From positions 1 to 60,069 of the forward strand of contig NZ_WIVE01000020.1 of NCBI RefSeq assembly GCF_009601025.1: a stretch of 60,069 nucleotides of DNA, in the 5' to 3' direction. The stretch comes from Roseospira navarrensis. GTDB lineage: Bacteria > Pseudomonadota > Alphaproteobacteria > Rhodospirillales > Rhodospirillaceae. This document shows, one piece after another, positions 20,648 through 28,873 of this stretch (positions within the stretch are counted from its first letter, which is position 1; the number at the start of each line of letters is the position of its first letter). Position numbers and translations under genes: made by a program. The notes under the pieces were generated by a model that worked only from the letters and a program-made list of their open reading frames with translations, was not told the origin of the DNA and made no database searches.

Positions 20648-23470
20648 ATGAGTGTGGACTACAAGAAGACCGTCTTCCTGCCCCGCACGGACTTCCCGAT
20701 GAAGGCCGGCCTGGCGAAGAAGGAGCCGGAGATCCTGGCGCGCTGGCAGCGCATGGACCTGTACCGGCGCCTGCGCGCGCAGTCGAAGGGGCGCGAGAAG
20801 TTCATTCTCCACGACGGTCCGCCCTACGCCAACGGCCACCTGCATATGGGCCACGCGCTGAACAAGATCCTCAAGGACGTGATCGTGCGCGCCCACCAGA
20901 TGCTGGGCAAGGATTCCAACTATGTGCCCGGCTGGGACTGCCACGGCCTGCCGATCGAATGGAAGATCGAAGAGGGCTACCGCAAGCGCGGCCAGGACAA
21001 GGACAGCGTGGACCCCGTGGCCTTCCGCAAGGAATGCCGGGACTTCGCCGAAAACTGGATCGATGTGCAGCGCGAGGAGTTCAAGCGCCTGGGCGTCATC
21101 GGCGACTGGGACAATCCCTACACCACGATGGCTTTTCCGGCCGAAGCCCAGATCGCCCGCGAACTGGGCGCGTTCCTGATGAACGGCAGCCTGTACCGGG
21201 GCGCCAAGCCGGTGATGTGGTCGGTGGTCGAGAAGACCGCCCTGGCCGATGCCGAGGTGGAATACGCCGACCACACCTCCACCACCATCTGGGTGCGCTT
21301 CCCGGTCCATCGGGCGCCGCTGGCCGAACTGGAGAACACCAGCGTCGTGATCTGGACCACCACACCCTGGACCATGCCCGGCAACCGCGCCGTGGGCTAT
21401 GGCGAGGATGTGGACTACGCCGTGGTGCGCGTCACCGCCGCCCGGGAGGACAGCCTCGCCGTGCCCGGCGAGCGGTTCGTGGTCGCCCGCGATCTGGTCG
21501 AACAGGTCTGCGCGGATGCCGGCATCACCGGGCACGAGATCGCCCATGTCGTCCCCGGACGGGAGATGGCCGGCACCGTCTGCCACCACCCGTGGCACGG
21601 CAAGGGCTACGACTTCCCGGTGCCGCTGCTGCCCGGGGACTTCGTCACCACCGACCAGGGCACGGGCTTCGTCCACATCGCCCCGGGCCACGGCGAGGAC
21701 GACTACTGGCTGGGCACCGCCCATGGCATCGCGGTGCCCGACACGGTGGGCGGCGACGGTCTGTACTTCCACCACGTGCCCCTGTTCGCCGGGCAGCACG
21801 TGTTCAAGGTCGCTCCGGCCGTGCTGGACGCCATGCGGGACGTGGGCGCGCTGCTGGCCCATGGCAAACTGGTGCACAGCTATCCGCACTCCTGGCGCTC
21901 CAAGGCGCCGCTGATCTTCCGCAACACGCCGCAGTGGTTCATCTCCATGGAGACGAACGACCTGCGCAAGAAGGCGCTGGCGGCGATCGAGTCCACCCGC
22001 TGGGTGCCTGCGGCGGGCCGCAACCGCATCGGCTCCATGATCGAGAGCCGGCCGGACTGGTGCGTGTCGCGCCAGCGGTCGTGGGGCGTGCCCATGCCGA
22101 TCTTCGTGCACAAGGCGTCGGGCGAGCCTTTGCGGGATCAGGCCGTGCTGGACCGCATCGCCGATGCGTTCGAGGCCGAGGGCTCGGACTGCTGGTTCCA
22201 CGCCGACGCCAAGGCGCGGTTCCTGGGCAGCGACCACAACCCGGACGACTACGACAAGGTCACCGACATCGTGGAAGTCTGGTTCGACAGCGGCTCGACC
22301 CATGCCTTCGTGCTGGAGGCGCGCGACGATCTGCAATGGCCGGCCTCGCTGTACCTGGAGGGCTCGGACCAGCATCGCGGCTGGTTCCACTCCTCGCTGC
22401 TGGAAAGCTGCGGCACGCGCGGCCGCGCGCCCTACGAAGCCGTGCTGACCCACGGCTTCATCCTGGACGAGAAGGGCGAGGACAAGATGTCCAAGTCCAA
22501 GGGCAACGTGATCTCGCCCAAGGACGTCTGGGAGGACATGGGCGCGGACATCCTGCGCCTGTGGGTCGTTTCGTCGGACTATTCCAACGATCTGCGCTTC
22601 GGCAAGTCGATCCTGAAGCAGGTCGGGGACAGCTATCGTCGCCTCCGCAACACCCTGCGCTACATGCTGGGCAACCTGGACGGCTTCACCGAGGCCGAGC
22701 GCCTGCCCGTGGCCGAGATGCCGGAGCTGGAACGCTGGGTGCTGCACCGGCTGACCGAGCTGGACGCCATGGCCCGGCAGTGCATCCACGATTTCGACTT
22801 CCATGCCCTGTTCCAGGAGCTGCATCACTTCTGCGCCAACGACCTGTCGGCGTTCTATTTCGACATCCGCAAGGACGCCATCTACTGCGACGCGGCCGAC
22901 GATCCCCGCCGACGGGCCGCGCGCACGGTGCTGGACACCCTGTTCGACCACCTCGTGCGCTGGCTGGCGCCGTTCATCAGCTTCACGGCGGACGAGGCGT
23001 GGCTGATCCGCCATCCGGGTGAGGACGAGACGGTCCACGACAAGCTGTTCCCGACCGTCCCGGCGGACTGGCGCGACGAGGCCCTGGGCGCCAAGTGGGC
23101 GCGGGTGCGCCGGCTGCGGCGGGTGGTCACCGGCGCGCTGGAGAAGGCGCGCGCGGCCAAGGAGATCGGCGCCAGCCTGCAGGCCCATCCCGTCGTGTAC
23201 GCCACCGCCGATCTGGTCGCGGCCTGCGAGGGGCTGGGCATGGCGGATCTGTGCATCGTCTCCGACATCACCCTGAAGGCGGACGAGACCGCGCCCGACG
23301 GCGCCTTCCGCCTGGAGGGCGAGGACGCCGTGGCGGTGGTGGTCGGCCTCGCCGAGGGCGAGAAGTGCCAGCGCTGCTGGAAGGTGCTGCCCGACGTCGG
23401 CACGCATTCGCACGACGGGGTGTGCGGCCGCTGCGACGGCGTGGTGGCCACCCAGGCGGCGGCGGAGTGA
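20648..23470 (+). CDS. ileS: Isoleucyl-tRNA synthetase
   Basis: A 940-residue class I synthetase that charges tRNA-Ile and edits valine. The HIGH element reads GHLHMGHA (about residue 65) after PPYAN; the KMSKS loop is DKMSKSKGN (about residue 613). The editing CP1 domain lies between (WTTTPWTMPGNRA). A C-terminal zinc finger is present: KCQRCWK and VCGRCDG, typical of the bacterial zinc-containing type. The stop overlaps the lspA start (TGATG), so the two are translationally coupled. Confidence 0.97.
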   Translation: MSVDYKKTVFLPRTDFPMKAGLAKKEPEILARWQRMDLYRRLRAQSKGREKFILHDGPPYANGHLHMGHALNKILKDVIVRAHQMLGKDSNYVPGWDCHGLPIEWKIEEGYRKRGQDKDSVDPVAFRKECRDFAENWIDVQREEFKRLGVIGDWDNPYTTMAFPAEAQIARELGAFLMNGSLYRGAKPVMWSVVEKTALADAEVEYADHTSTTIWVRFPVHRAPLAELENTSVVIWTTTPWTMPGNRAVGYGEDVDYAVVRVTAAREDSLAVPGERFVVARDLVEQVCADAGITGHEIAHVVPGREMAGTVCHHPWHGKGYDFPVPLLPGDFVTTDQGTGFVHIAPGHGEDDYWLGTAHGIAVPDTVGGDGLYFHHVPLFAGQHVFKVAPAVLDAMRDVGALLAHGKLVHSYPHSWRSKAPLIFRNTPQWFISMETNDLRKKALAAIESTRWVPAAGRNRIGSMIESRPDWCVSRQRSWGVPMPIFVHKASGEPLRDQAVLDRIADAFEAEGSDCWFHADAKARFLGSDHNPDDYDKVTDIVEVWFDSGSTHAFVLEARDDLQWPASLYLEGSDQHRGWFHSSLLESCGTRGRAPYEAVLTHGFILDEKGEDKMSKSKGNVISPKDVWEDMGADILRLWVVSSDYSNDLRFGKSILKQVGDSYRRLRNTLRYMLGNLDGFTEAERLPVAEMPELERWVLHRLTELDAMARQCIHDFDFHALFQELHHFCANDLSAFYFDIRKDAIYCDAADDPRRRAARTVLDTLFDHLVRWLAPFISFTADEAWLIRHPGEDETVHDKLFPTVPADWRDEALGAKWARVRRLRRVVTGALEKARAAKEIGASLQAHPVVYATADLVAACEGLGMADLCIVSDITLKADETAPDGAFRLEGEDAVAVVVGLAEGEKCQRCWKVLPDVGTHSHDGVCGRCDGVVATQAAAE

Positions 23471-23982
23471 TGGCCCCGGCGTCTCCGATGACCCGCCGTC
23501 CCCTGACCTGGGGCCTGCTGCTGGCGCTGATCGTGGTCGTGCTCGACCAGGTGACCAAGTACGCGGTGTTCGCGGGTGTTCAGCCGCCCATCGGCGGCGT
23601 GGCCGTGACCGGGTTCTTCAATCTGGTCATGGTGTGGAATCGGGGGGTCTCGTTCGGGCTGTTCGCCTCCGGCTCGCCCTGGACGCCGGTGCTGCTCACC
23701 GGGCTGGCGCTGGCGGTCTCCGCCGCGCTGGCGTGGTGGCTGCGCAAGGCCGACAGCCGCCTGATGGTGATCGCGCTCGGGCTGGTCATCGGGGGCGCGC
23801 TGGGCAACGCCATCGACCGCACGCTGTACGGCGCCGTCATGGACTTCCTCGACGTCCATGTGGCCGGCTACCACTGGCCGGCGTTCAACATCGCCGATTC
23901 CGCCATCACCGTCGGCGCGGCCCTGCTGGTGTGGGACGCCTTGTTCGGCGGTGGCAAATCGCATAAGACTGCGGATCGTTAG
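23470..23982 (+). CDS. lspA: Lipoprotein signal peptidase
   Basis: A 170-residue inner-membrane aspartyl protease that removes signal peptides from prolipoproteins after Lgt action. Four hydrophobic segments are visible. The catalytic aspartates lie in GNAIDRTLYGAVMDFLD and FNIADSAI. The ATG at 23470 overlaps the ileS stop by one base; an in-frame ATG six codons later is a possible alternative. A lipoprotein gene, a likely substrate, follows directly. Confidence 0.96.
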   Translation: MAPASPMTRRPLTWGLLLALIVVVLDQVTKYAVFAGVQPPIGGVAVTGFFNLVMVWNRGVSFGLFASGSPWTPVLLTGLALAVSAALAWWLRKADSRLMVIALGLVIGGALGNAIDRTLYGAVMDFLDVHVAGYHWPAFNIADSAITVGAALLVWDALFGGGKSHKTADR

Positions 23983-24005
23983 AGCCACAGACTGGAGCCG
24001 TGAGC

Positions 24006-24572
24006 ATGCGAGGCTGGATCGCCGCAGGGGTCGCCGTGGGCCTGCTCGTGGGCCTGACCGGGTGCGACAATCCGAAACGCGCGCTCGGCCTGGAAAAGCA
24101 GGCGCCGGACGAGTTCGCCGTGGTCACCCGCGCCCCGCTCAGCCTGCCGCCGGACTTCAACCTGCGTCCGCCGCGTCCCGGGGCCGCGCGCCCGCAGGAG
24201 GGCACGCCCCGCGACCAGGCCCGGCGCGTCATCACCGGCACGCCGCTGCAGGGCGGCGTTCAGCCCCAGGCGCTGCCGCAGGGGGCCTCGCCGGGCGAAC
24301 AGGCGCTGCTGGGGCGGGCCGGCACGGATCGGGCCATTCCGGACATCCGGCAGGTGGTGGACGAGGAAACCAGCGTGCTGGCCGAGGAAAGCCGCAGCTT
24401 CACCGATGTGCTGCTGTTCTGGCGCGAGCCCCAGACCTTCGGCACCGAGTTGGATGCATCCGCCGAGAGCCGCCGCCTGCGGGAGAACCGGGCGCTCGGC
24501 CAGCCGCCGACCACCGGCGCTTCGCCCTCCATCCAGCGCCGCGAGCAGGGGATCCTTGAGGGATTGTTCTAA
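24006..24572 (+). CDS. DUF3035 family lipoprotein
   Basis: A 188-residue exported lipoprotein. A hydrophobic signal (AAGVAVGLLVGLTGC) ends in a lipobox, with the lipidated Cys at about residue 20. The mature part begins DNPKRALGLEKQAPDEF and continues AVVTRAPLSLPPDF, a conserved alphaproteobacterial DUF3035 hallmark. The remainder is Pro/Gln/Arg-rich. Function unknown; presumably an outer-membrane or periplasmic protein. GGAG is 8 bases before ATG 24006; a GTG at 24000 would add two residues. In related genomes M16 peptidase genes often follow this gene; none is seen here. Confidence 0.88.
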   Translation: MRGWIAAGVAVGLLVGLTGCDNPKRALGLEKQAPDEFAVVTRAPLSLPPDFNLRPPRPGAARPQEGTPRDQARRVITGTPLQGGVQPQALPQGASPGEQALLGRAGTDRAIPDIRQVVDEETSVLAEESRSFTDVLLFWREPQTFGTELDASAESRRLRENRALGQPPTTGASPSIQRREQGILEGLF

Positions 24573-24642
24573 GGCCGCACCCGCCGCCCGGCGACCACGC
24601 GCCCCCTGCTCCCGTCTCACGCGTCGCAACAGGACCCCTTCC

Positions 24643-24984
24643 ATGCCCCCCAAGGCCAACCCGAAGAAGCTGAACACCCTTCAGCTCAAGACCCTGACCC
24701 TGGTCCAGGAACTGGCCAAGGATCCCGAGGCCGCGACCCCGGACCCGGCCACCGGCAACATCCGGATCGGCCGCCTGCCGCGTCCGCACGGCAACCATTT
24801 CCACCTGGGGCCGTATGTGGTCTCGAAGGCGGACGCCACCGGCCTGGACAACCAGGGGGTCTGGATGGCGCTGATCCGCAAAGGCCTGATCGAGCCCACG
24901 GACCAGGGCATGGCCCTGACGCCCGAGGGCCAGGACTACGAGACCGGCCTGCGCGAGACCATCCTGCACGGCTCGGATCATTGA
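24643..24984 (+). CDS. Conserved small protein of unknown function
   Basis: A 113-residue soluble protein starting MPPKANPKKLNTLQLKTL. The body reads ELAKDPEAATPDPATGNIRI, then a histidine-containing stretch GNHFHLGPYVVS and GVWMALIRKGLI. The pattern of a short helix, a beta-rich centre and a second helix resembles a small winged-helix unit, but this is only an impression. No name can be given. It lies 70 bp after the lipoprotein gene on the same strand and is the last gene of the run; the repeat-rich spacer follows. Confidence 0.75.
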   Translation: MPPKANPKKLNTLQLKTLTLVQELAKDPEAATPDPATGNIRIGRLPRPHGNHFHLGPYVVSKADATGLDNQGVWMALIRKGLIEPTDQGMALTPEGQDYETGLRETILHGSDH

Positions 24985-25117
24985 TCTTCAGCGGTGAGTG
25001 GACCCGACTCCCGCCGCCCCCCAGCGGCTCGGGATGACGAACCTATGGGTTCATCACGGAGTTCCGGGAGACCAGAAGGGCTCCGCTGGCATCGCGCTTC
25101 GAGCCTGAACTCCCTCC

Positions 25118-25150
25118 CGACCTCCCCCCGACCTCCCCCCGACCTCCCCC
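25118..25150. repeat. Three 11-bp tandem repeats with G-quadruplex potential on the minus strand
   Basis: The unit CGACCTCCCCC recurs at 25118, 25129 and 25140 (exact 11-bp spacing). On the minus strand this gives runs of five or six Gs separated by AGGTC, preceded or followed by further G runs, so four G tracts with short loops are available for quadruplex formation. Confidence 0.75.
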
Positions 25151-25219
25151 ATGTATGGGCGATCTGATTCACACGTCTTTGGCGGGAGGGCGCTGGACGA
25201 TCCTGCAGGGCCGGAAAAA

Positions 25220-25247
25220 TCACCACAAAGACACGAAGAACACCAAG
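25220..25247 (-). repeat. Octad-periodic CTTGGTGT/CTTTGTGT motif, copy 1 (minus strand)
   Basis: Read on the minus strand it is CTTGGTGT-TCTTCGTG-TCTTTGTG-GTGA: units of about 8 bases built on C-T-T-(G/T)-G-T-G. Two related strings are at 25584-25614 and 41535-41561 on the plus strand. Confidence 0.65.
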
Positions 25248-25361
25248 AGCGCGGCGAAATTTTCATAGGGCTCGCCCGCCATCATCGTGCGGGAGGGGAA
25301 CTGCGGGTCCGTCAAGGCGCCAGGGCTCCGAAGCCAGATGACAGGGGGTGTCATGGTTCGT

Positions 25362-25569
25362 GCCTCATCCCGAGATTCTTCGCGCCCTTAGGGTGCTCAG
25401 GATGACAGGTTCTATTAATAGTGTGCCATCCTGAGGGAGTCCCCGCGACCATCGTTCCGATGGTCGCCCCCGGCGACGCGACGCGTCGCCTGGGGCGACC
25501 GAAGGACCTCGTGAGGCGGGTTCCCCCCCATCCGTGTCACGGAACGGCAATCCGGATTCGGAGCCCTGG
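25362..25569 (+). repeat. Dispersed composite palindromic repeat, copy B (208 bp)
   Basis: Same order of palindromes as copy A at 3841-4053, with about fifteen substitutions and a 5-base deletion beside the central hairpin. Both copies share the perfect stem GCGACCATCG-TTC-CGATGGTCGC and end with ATCCGGATTCGG then CCCTGG. Both copies have the same orientation relative to the window. Confidence 0.85.
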
Positions 25570-25583
25570 TCAAGGCGCCGACC

Positions 25584-25614
25584 CCTTTGTGTCTTGGTGT
25601 CTTGGTGGTTCATC
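25584..25614 (+). repeat. Octad-periodic CTTTGTGT/CTTGGTGT motif, copy 2
   Basis: Reads CTTTGTGT-CTTGGTGT-CTTGGTGG-TTCATC: three near-identical 8-base units ending in GGTT. It starts 14 bases after the dispersed repeat copy B ends. Confidence 0.7.
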
Positions 25615-25838
25615 CTCTTGCCGAAGACGGCCGCTCTCGTTCGAAAATGTCTGAACGTGATAGCCTCGCAAGGGAAGGGCGGTCGGTCTGCACCCGACGC
25701 AAGGCCGAGGAACGCCTCATCGCCCCGACTGTCCGGGATGCACCTTGTCTTGGGGGGCGTCGCGGACATCCGGCGGCGCAGGGTCATGAGGCCCGGCCTG
25801 CTCTCTTCGGGCGGCGGCCCGAAGGGGGGCCCCGGACA

Positions 25839-25884
25839 CAAGAAAGGCCGGGCGCGGAGGGGAACCGCGACCGGCCTTTTCTTG
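25839..25884. terminator. Strong bidirectional terminator-like hairpin
   Basis: Left arm CAAGAAAGGCCGG (25839-25851) pairs with CCGGCCTTTTCTTG (25871-25884), one bulged base, and an inner CGCGG/CCGCG pair closes the loop. A-rich 5' flank and T-rich 3' flank make it able to stop RNA polymerase from either side. No gene ends nearby on the plus strand, so the transcript it would terminate is unknown; it could end a small RNA from either the plus-strand spacer or the minus-strand tandem array. Confidence 0.7.
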
Positions 25885-25891
25885 ACGTCTT

Positions 25892-26099
25892 GTAGATCGC
25901 AACGTGGCTGAAGCGTTCGATCCGGCGGAGGGGTCTTCGTGGTGCGAACCGTTCCGTGGCTGAGGCGGTCGGGTCCGTGTCGGAGGTGCTCTTGTGCGGG
26001 GTCTCGCGTGGCTGAGGCGCGGGATCCGCGGGTCGGAGGTCTTGGGTGCGGAGTCTCACGTGGCTGAGGCGTGGGGTCCGCGGGTCGGGGGTCTGCTGG
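25892..26099. repeat. Four 52-bp imperfect tandem repeats
   Basis: The invariant core CGTGGCTGA(A/G)GCG starts at 25903, 25955, 26007 and 26059, an exact 52-bp spacing. Units 3 and 4 are the most alike (GGTCTCGCGTGG versus AGTCTCACGTGG, both with CCGCGGGTCGG); unit 1 is the most diverged. Because 52 is not a multiple of 3, the array cannot encode a repeated peptide. It follows the strong hairpin by 7 bases. Confidence 0.85.
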
Positions 26100-26220
26100 A
26101 TTTCGTACGGTTCGCGTCGGAGTGCTCTGGTGTCTTTGCTGAGATCGTCGGTGGCCGTGGAGCGCCGCCTTCGATGGAACCTTTATGCCCGACCCCACGT
26201 GACGGGTATTTTTCCGCACC

Positions 26221-26236
26221 ATGACAAATTCGTCAT
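26221..26236. promoter_or_regulatory. AT-rich dyad, possible operator
   Basis: ATGACAAATTCGTCAT is a near-perfect 16-bp palindrome (ATGAC/GTCAT arms) in an AT-rich island (26206-26270) within very GC-rich DNA. It could be an operator or promoter region, but no gene start lies nearby: pbpC ends at 26304 reading toward it. Low confidence. Confidence 0.3.
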
Positions 26237-26303
26237 CTTTGTTGGGATGATTCTAAATTTTTTTGCCGACGCCATCGGATGATGGGCGTTGCAGCGCCCC
26301 GCC

Positions 26304-28430
26304 TCAATCCAGCCAGATCTCGGCGCTGACGGACCGTCCGTCCCGGTCGATGACGGTGATGCGCGCCCGCCCCCGGCCGTCCGGCCGCCACTGCGCGCCC
26401 CGGTGCCAGGGCGCGGTGTCCAGCGGGCGGCCATTGACCAGCCAGGCGTAGGGCCGGTCTCCGCCGGCGGCCTCCAGCGCCAGGCCCAGGGCGGCCTGGT
26501 CCCAGTCCAGCGTCGCGCCGTCCGGTGGAAAGCGCAGCCGCAGGGGATCGGCCGTGCCCGACGCAACCGATTGCCCGCCGCCCGCGTCCGGCAGGGCGAG
26601 CCGGCGCAGCGGCGGCGGCAGGTCGGCCGTGCGCATCACGGCGGGCAGGTCGGCCGGAGGCGGCCCCGGCACCGGGTGCGGCGGTAGGGGCAGCAGGTCG
26701 AACAGCGCGCGCATCAGCGGCGCGGCCGTGTCGCGCCCGATGTGGCCCGGGACGGGCGTGCCGTCGGCGCGGCCGACCCACACGCCGATGATGTGGCCGC
26801 CGTCCAGGCCCACCGCCCAGGCATCGCGGAACCCGTAGGACGTGCCGGTCTTGAAGGCCACCGTCCGCCCACCCCGGGTGGCGGCGTCGGGGGCGAATCC
26901 GGTGGCCGGCGGGGCATCGGCCAGGACGCTGCGGACCTGCCACGCGGCGGCGGGCGAGAGCACCCGCGCGGCCTCGTCCGCCTCCGTCCCGCCCGCGCCG
27001 GGCACGGCATGAACGACCCGCCGCCGGCCGTCGGTGGCGAGGGCGGCATAGAGTCCCACCAGTTCCTCCAGGGTCACGCCCAGCCCACCCAGCGCCAGCG
27101 GCAGGCCCGGCCGCCCCAGACCGCCCTGTCGGCGCGGGGTGACGCCCGCCGTGGCCAATCGGGCGGCGAATCGCAGCGGCCCCACCCGGTCCAGCACCGC
27201 CACCGCCGGCACGTTGAGTGACCAGCGCAGCGCCTCGGCCGCCGTCACCCGGCCGTAATGGGCGAAGCCGAAGTTGCCGGGGGCGTAGCCGTCGCCGAAC
27301 CGCACCGGGCGGTCGTCGATGGTGGTCAACGGGTGCAGAACGCCGTCCTCGAACGCCATGCCGTAGATCAGCGGCTTCAGCGCCGACCCGGGGGAGCGCA
27401 CCGCCCGCACCATGTCGATGGCCCCCAGCCGGGCCGTGTCCAGCAGGTCGGGCGAGCCCACCCAGGCGCGCACGGCGCCGGTCTCGGCCTCCACCGCCAG
27501 GGCGGCGATGGACAGACGCGGCCCCAGGGCGGCCGCATGGGCGCGCACCAGCGTCTCGGCCCGGGCCTGAAGGGCGGCGTCCAGGGTGGTCCGCACGGCG
27601 GGCGGATCGTCGGGCGCGCGCGCCGCGATCAGGTGCCGCGCCAGATGGGGCGCCAGCAGGGGCAAGGGACGGCGCAGGGTGGGCAGGGGCTCGGCCTCGG
27701 CCTCTCGCGCCTGTCGGGCCGTCAGTACGCCCGCTTCGACCATGCGCCACAGCACCTTGGCGCGGGCGGCGCGCGCGGCCTCCGGGTGGCGGTCGGGCCG
27801 CAGGCCGTTCGGGTCCTGGGGCAGGGCCACCAGGAGGGCCGCCTGCCCGGGGGTGAGCCGGCGCGGCGCCTTGCCCCACCAGGCCAGGGCGGCGGCGCGC
27901 ACACCCTCGATGTTGCCGCCGAAGGGGGCGAGGGTCAGATAGGCGTCCAGCACGCCGTCCCGGCCCAGATGCGCGGTCAGTTGCAGCGCCCGGGCCATCT
28001 CCACCAGCTTGGACGGCAGGGTGCGCGGACGCGGCTCCAGCAGGCGGGCGGCCTGCATGGTCAGGGTGGACGCGCCCGAGACCACACGGCCATGGACCAC
28101 CGCCTGCCCTGTGGCGCGGATGACGGCCAGCGGATCGACGCCCGGGTGCCAGCCGAATCGGGCGTCCTCGTAGGCCATCAGCATGCGCAGATAGAGCGGG
28201 TCCACGTCGGCCCGGGTCGTGGGCAGGCGCCAGGTCTCGTCCGGGCTCAGGAAGGCGCGCAGCACCGCGCCGTCGCGGGCGGTGACGGTGAGGGCCGGGG
28301 CCAGCCGGGACAGGTCCGGCGGAAACGCGCGGTCCAGCACCGGCGCGGCCACCAGGGCCGCGGCCATCAGCAGCGCGAACGCCGCGACCCTGAAGGGGCG
28401 GCGATCGCGCCTCGCTACACCGTTGCGCAC
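26304..28430 (-). CDS. pbpC: Penicillin-binding protein 1C
   Basis: A 708-residue class A penicillin-binding protein. An N-terminal membrane anchor (about residues 12-30) is followed by the glycosyltransferase (YEDARFGWHPGVD, SGASTLTMQAARLL), the transpeptidase (SPGSALKPLIYG with SxxK, RWSLNVPAV, KTGTS) and the C-terminal beta domain typical of PbpC, with WLVNGRPLD and ITVIDRDGRSVSAE. It polymerises or repairs peptidoglycan in the periplasm. The proposed GTG start at 28430 overlaps the acylphosphatase stop by 16 bp; a longer frame upstream is out of family. In many bacteria pbpC neighbours an alpha-2-macroglobulin gene; that partner is absent here. Confidence 0.93.
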   Translation of the reverse strand: MRNGVARRDRRPFRVAAFALLMAAALVAAPVLDRAFPPDLSRLAPALTVTARDGAVLRAFLSPDETWRLPTTRADVDPLYLRMLMAYEDARFGWHPGVDPLAVIRATGQAVVHGRVVSGASTLTMQAARLLEPRPRTLPSKLVEMARALQLTAHLGRDGVLDAYLTLAPFGGNIEGVRAAALAWWGKAPRRLTPGQAALLVALPQDPNGLRPDRHPEAARAARAKVLWRMVEAGVLTARQAREAEAEPLPTLRRPLPLLAPHLARHLIAARAPDDPPAVRTTLDAALQARAETLVRAHAAALGPRLSIAALAVEAETGAVRAWVGSPDLLDTARLGAIDMVRAVRSPGSALKPLIYGMAFEDGVLHPLTTIDDRPVRFGDGYAPGNFGFAHYGRVTAAEALRWSLNVPAVAVLDRVGPLRFAARLATAGVTPRRQGGLGRPGLPLALGGLGVTLEELVGLYAALATDGRRRVVHAVPGAGGTEADEAARVLSPAAAWQVRSVLADAPPATGFAPDAATRGGRTVAFKTGTSYGFRDAWAVGLDGGHIIGVWVGRADGTPVPGHIGRDTAAPLMRALFDLLPLPPHPVPGPPPADLPAVMRTADLPPPLRRLALPDAGGGQSVASGTADPLRLRFPPDGATLDWDQAALGLALEAAGGDRPYAWLVNGRPLDTAPWHRGAQWRPDGRGRARITVIDRDGRSVSAEIWLD

Positions 28431-28720
28431 TGAATAAATCCGCCGCCCGCGTCGAGGGGCGGCGCCGGCTCGTGCGACACCTGCGTGACCTTGGCCGCCG
28501 GCGGGCCCTCGTGGCAGGCGGAGAGCATGCGGCCCACCGCATCGGGCGGCCCCTGGAACACGGCCTCCACCGAGCCGTCCGCGCGGTTGCGGACCCAGCC
28601 GTCCACACCGAGGGACCGGGCGGTCTCCTCCGTCCAGCCCCGGAACCACACGCCCTGCACCCGCCCGGTGATGCGGGCGCGCACCGTCGTGATGTCGGGG
28701 GTCTCGGGCGTCTCCGTCAT
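28415..28720 (-). CDS. acyP: Acylphosphatase
   Basis: A 101-residue small enzyme hydrolysing acyl phosphates such as acetyl phosphate or carbamoyl phosphate. The signature GRVQGVWFRGWTEETA has the catalytic Arg, and GWVRNRADGSVEAVFQG holds the catalytic Asn. A good GGAG-type RBS precedes ATG 28720. Its 3' end overlaps the pbpC start, so the two are probably co-translated though functionally unrelated. It diverges from yciB. Confidence 0.94.
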   Translation of the reverse strand: MTETPETPDITTVRARITGRVQGVWFRGWTEETARSLGVDGWVRNRADGSVEAVFQGPPDAVGRMLSACHEGPPAAKVTQVSHEPAPPLDAGGGFIQCATV

Positions 28721-28873
28721 GGTGTCTCCTCTCTCCTGTCTGGTCTCGGGACCGGACACCCGGACCCGCCGGGGGTGGACGGCCCCGCCGGTTCGCCATA
28801 CATGGACGGTCACCCGATGCCCACGGTCAACCCCTGGTCCAACGTGGCCGACCACCCGGAGTGCCGCCCTGTC

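Larger units (their letters stand above)
24985..26303. other. 1.3-kb gene-free, repeat-rich spacer
   Basis: No convincing gene is present on either strand. A 285-codon minus-strand frame crosses the region, but it spans unrelated repeats and has no domain-like features. In order the stretch holds: a CGGGATGA-type motif (25028), an 11-bp tandem C-rich repeat (25118-25150), an octad-periodic motif (25220-25247), copy B of the dispersed palindromic repeat (25362-25569), a second octad motif (25584-25614), a strong hairpin (25839-25884), four 52-bp tandem units (25892-26099) and an AT-rich dyad (26221-26236). Confidence 0.75.

Noticed and set aside
25892-26099. The 52-bp array as a CRISPR array
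   Set aside because: There are no constant repeats with variable spacers; similarity runs along the whole unit, only four units exist, and no cas genes are present.
25365-26222. A 285-codon minus-strand frame through the repeat-rich spacer
   Set aside because: It crosses the dispersed repeat, the hairpin and the 52-bp array; the array period is not a multiple of three, so coding selection is unlikely.
24985-26303. A tRNA, RNase P RNA, tmRNA or SRP RNA gene in the long spacer
   Set aside because: I looked for the conserved cores of these RNAs by eye and found none; only generic hairpins are present.
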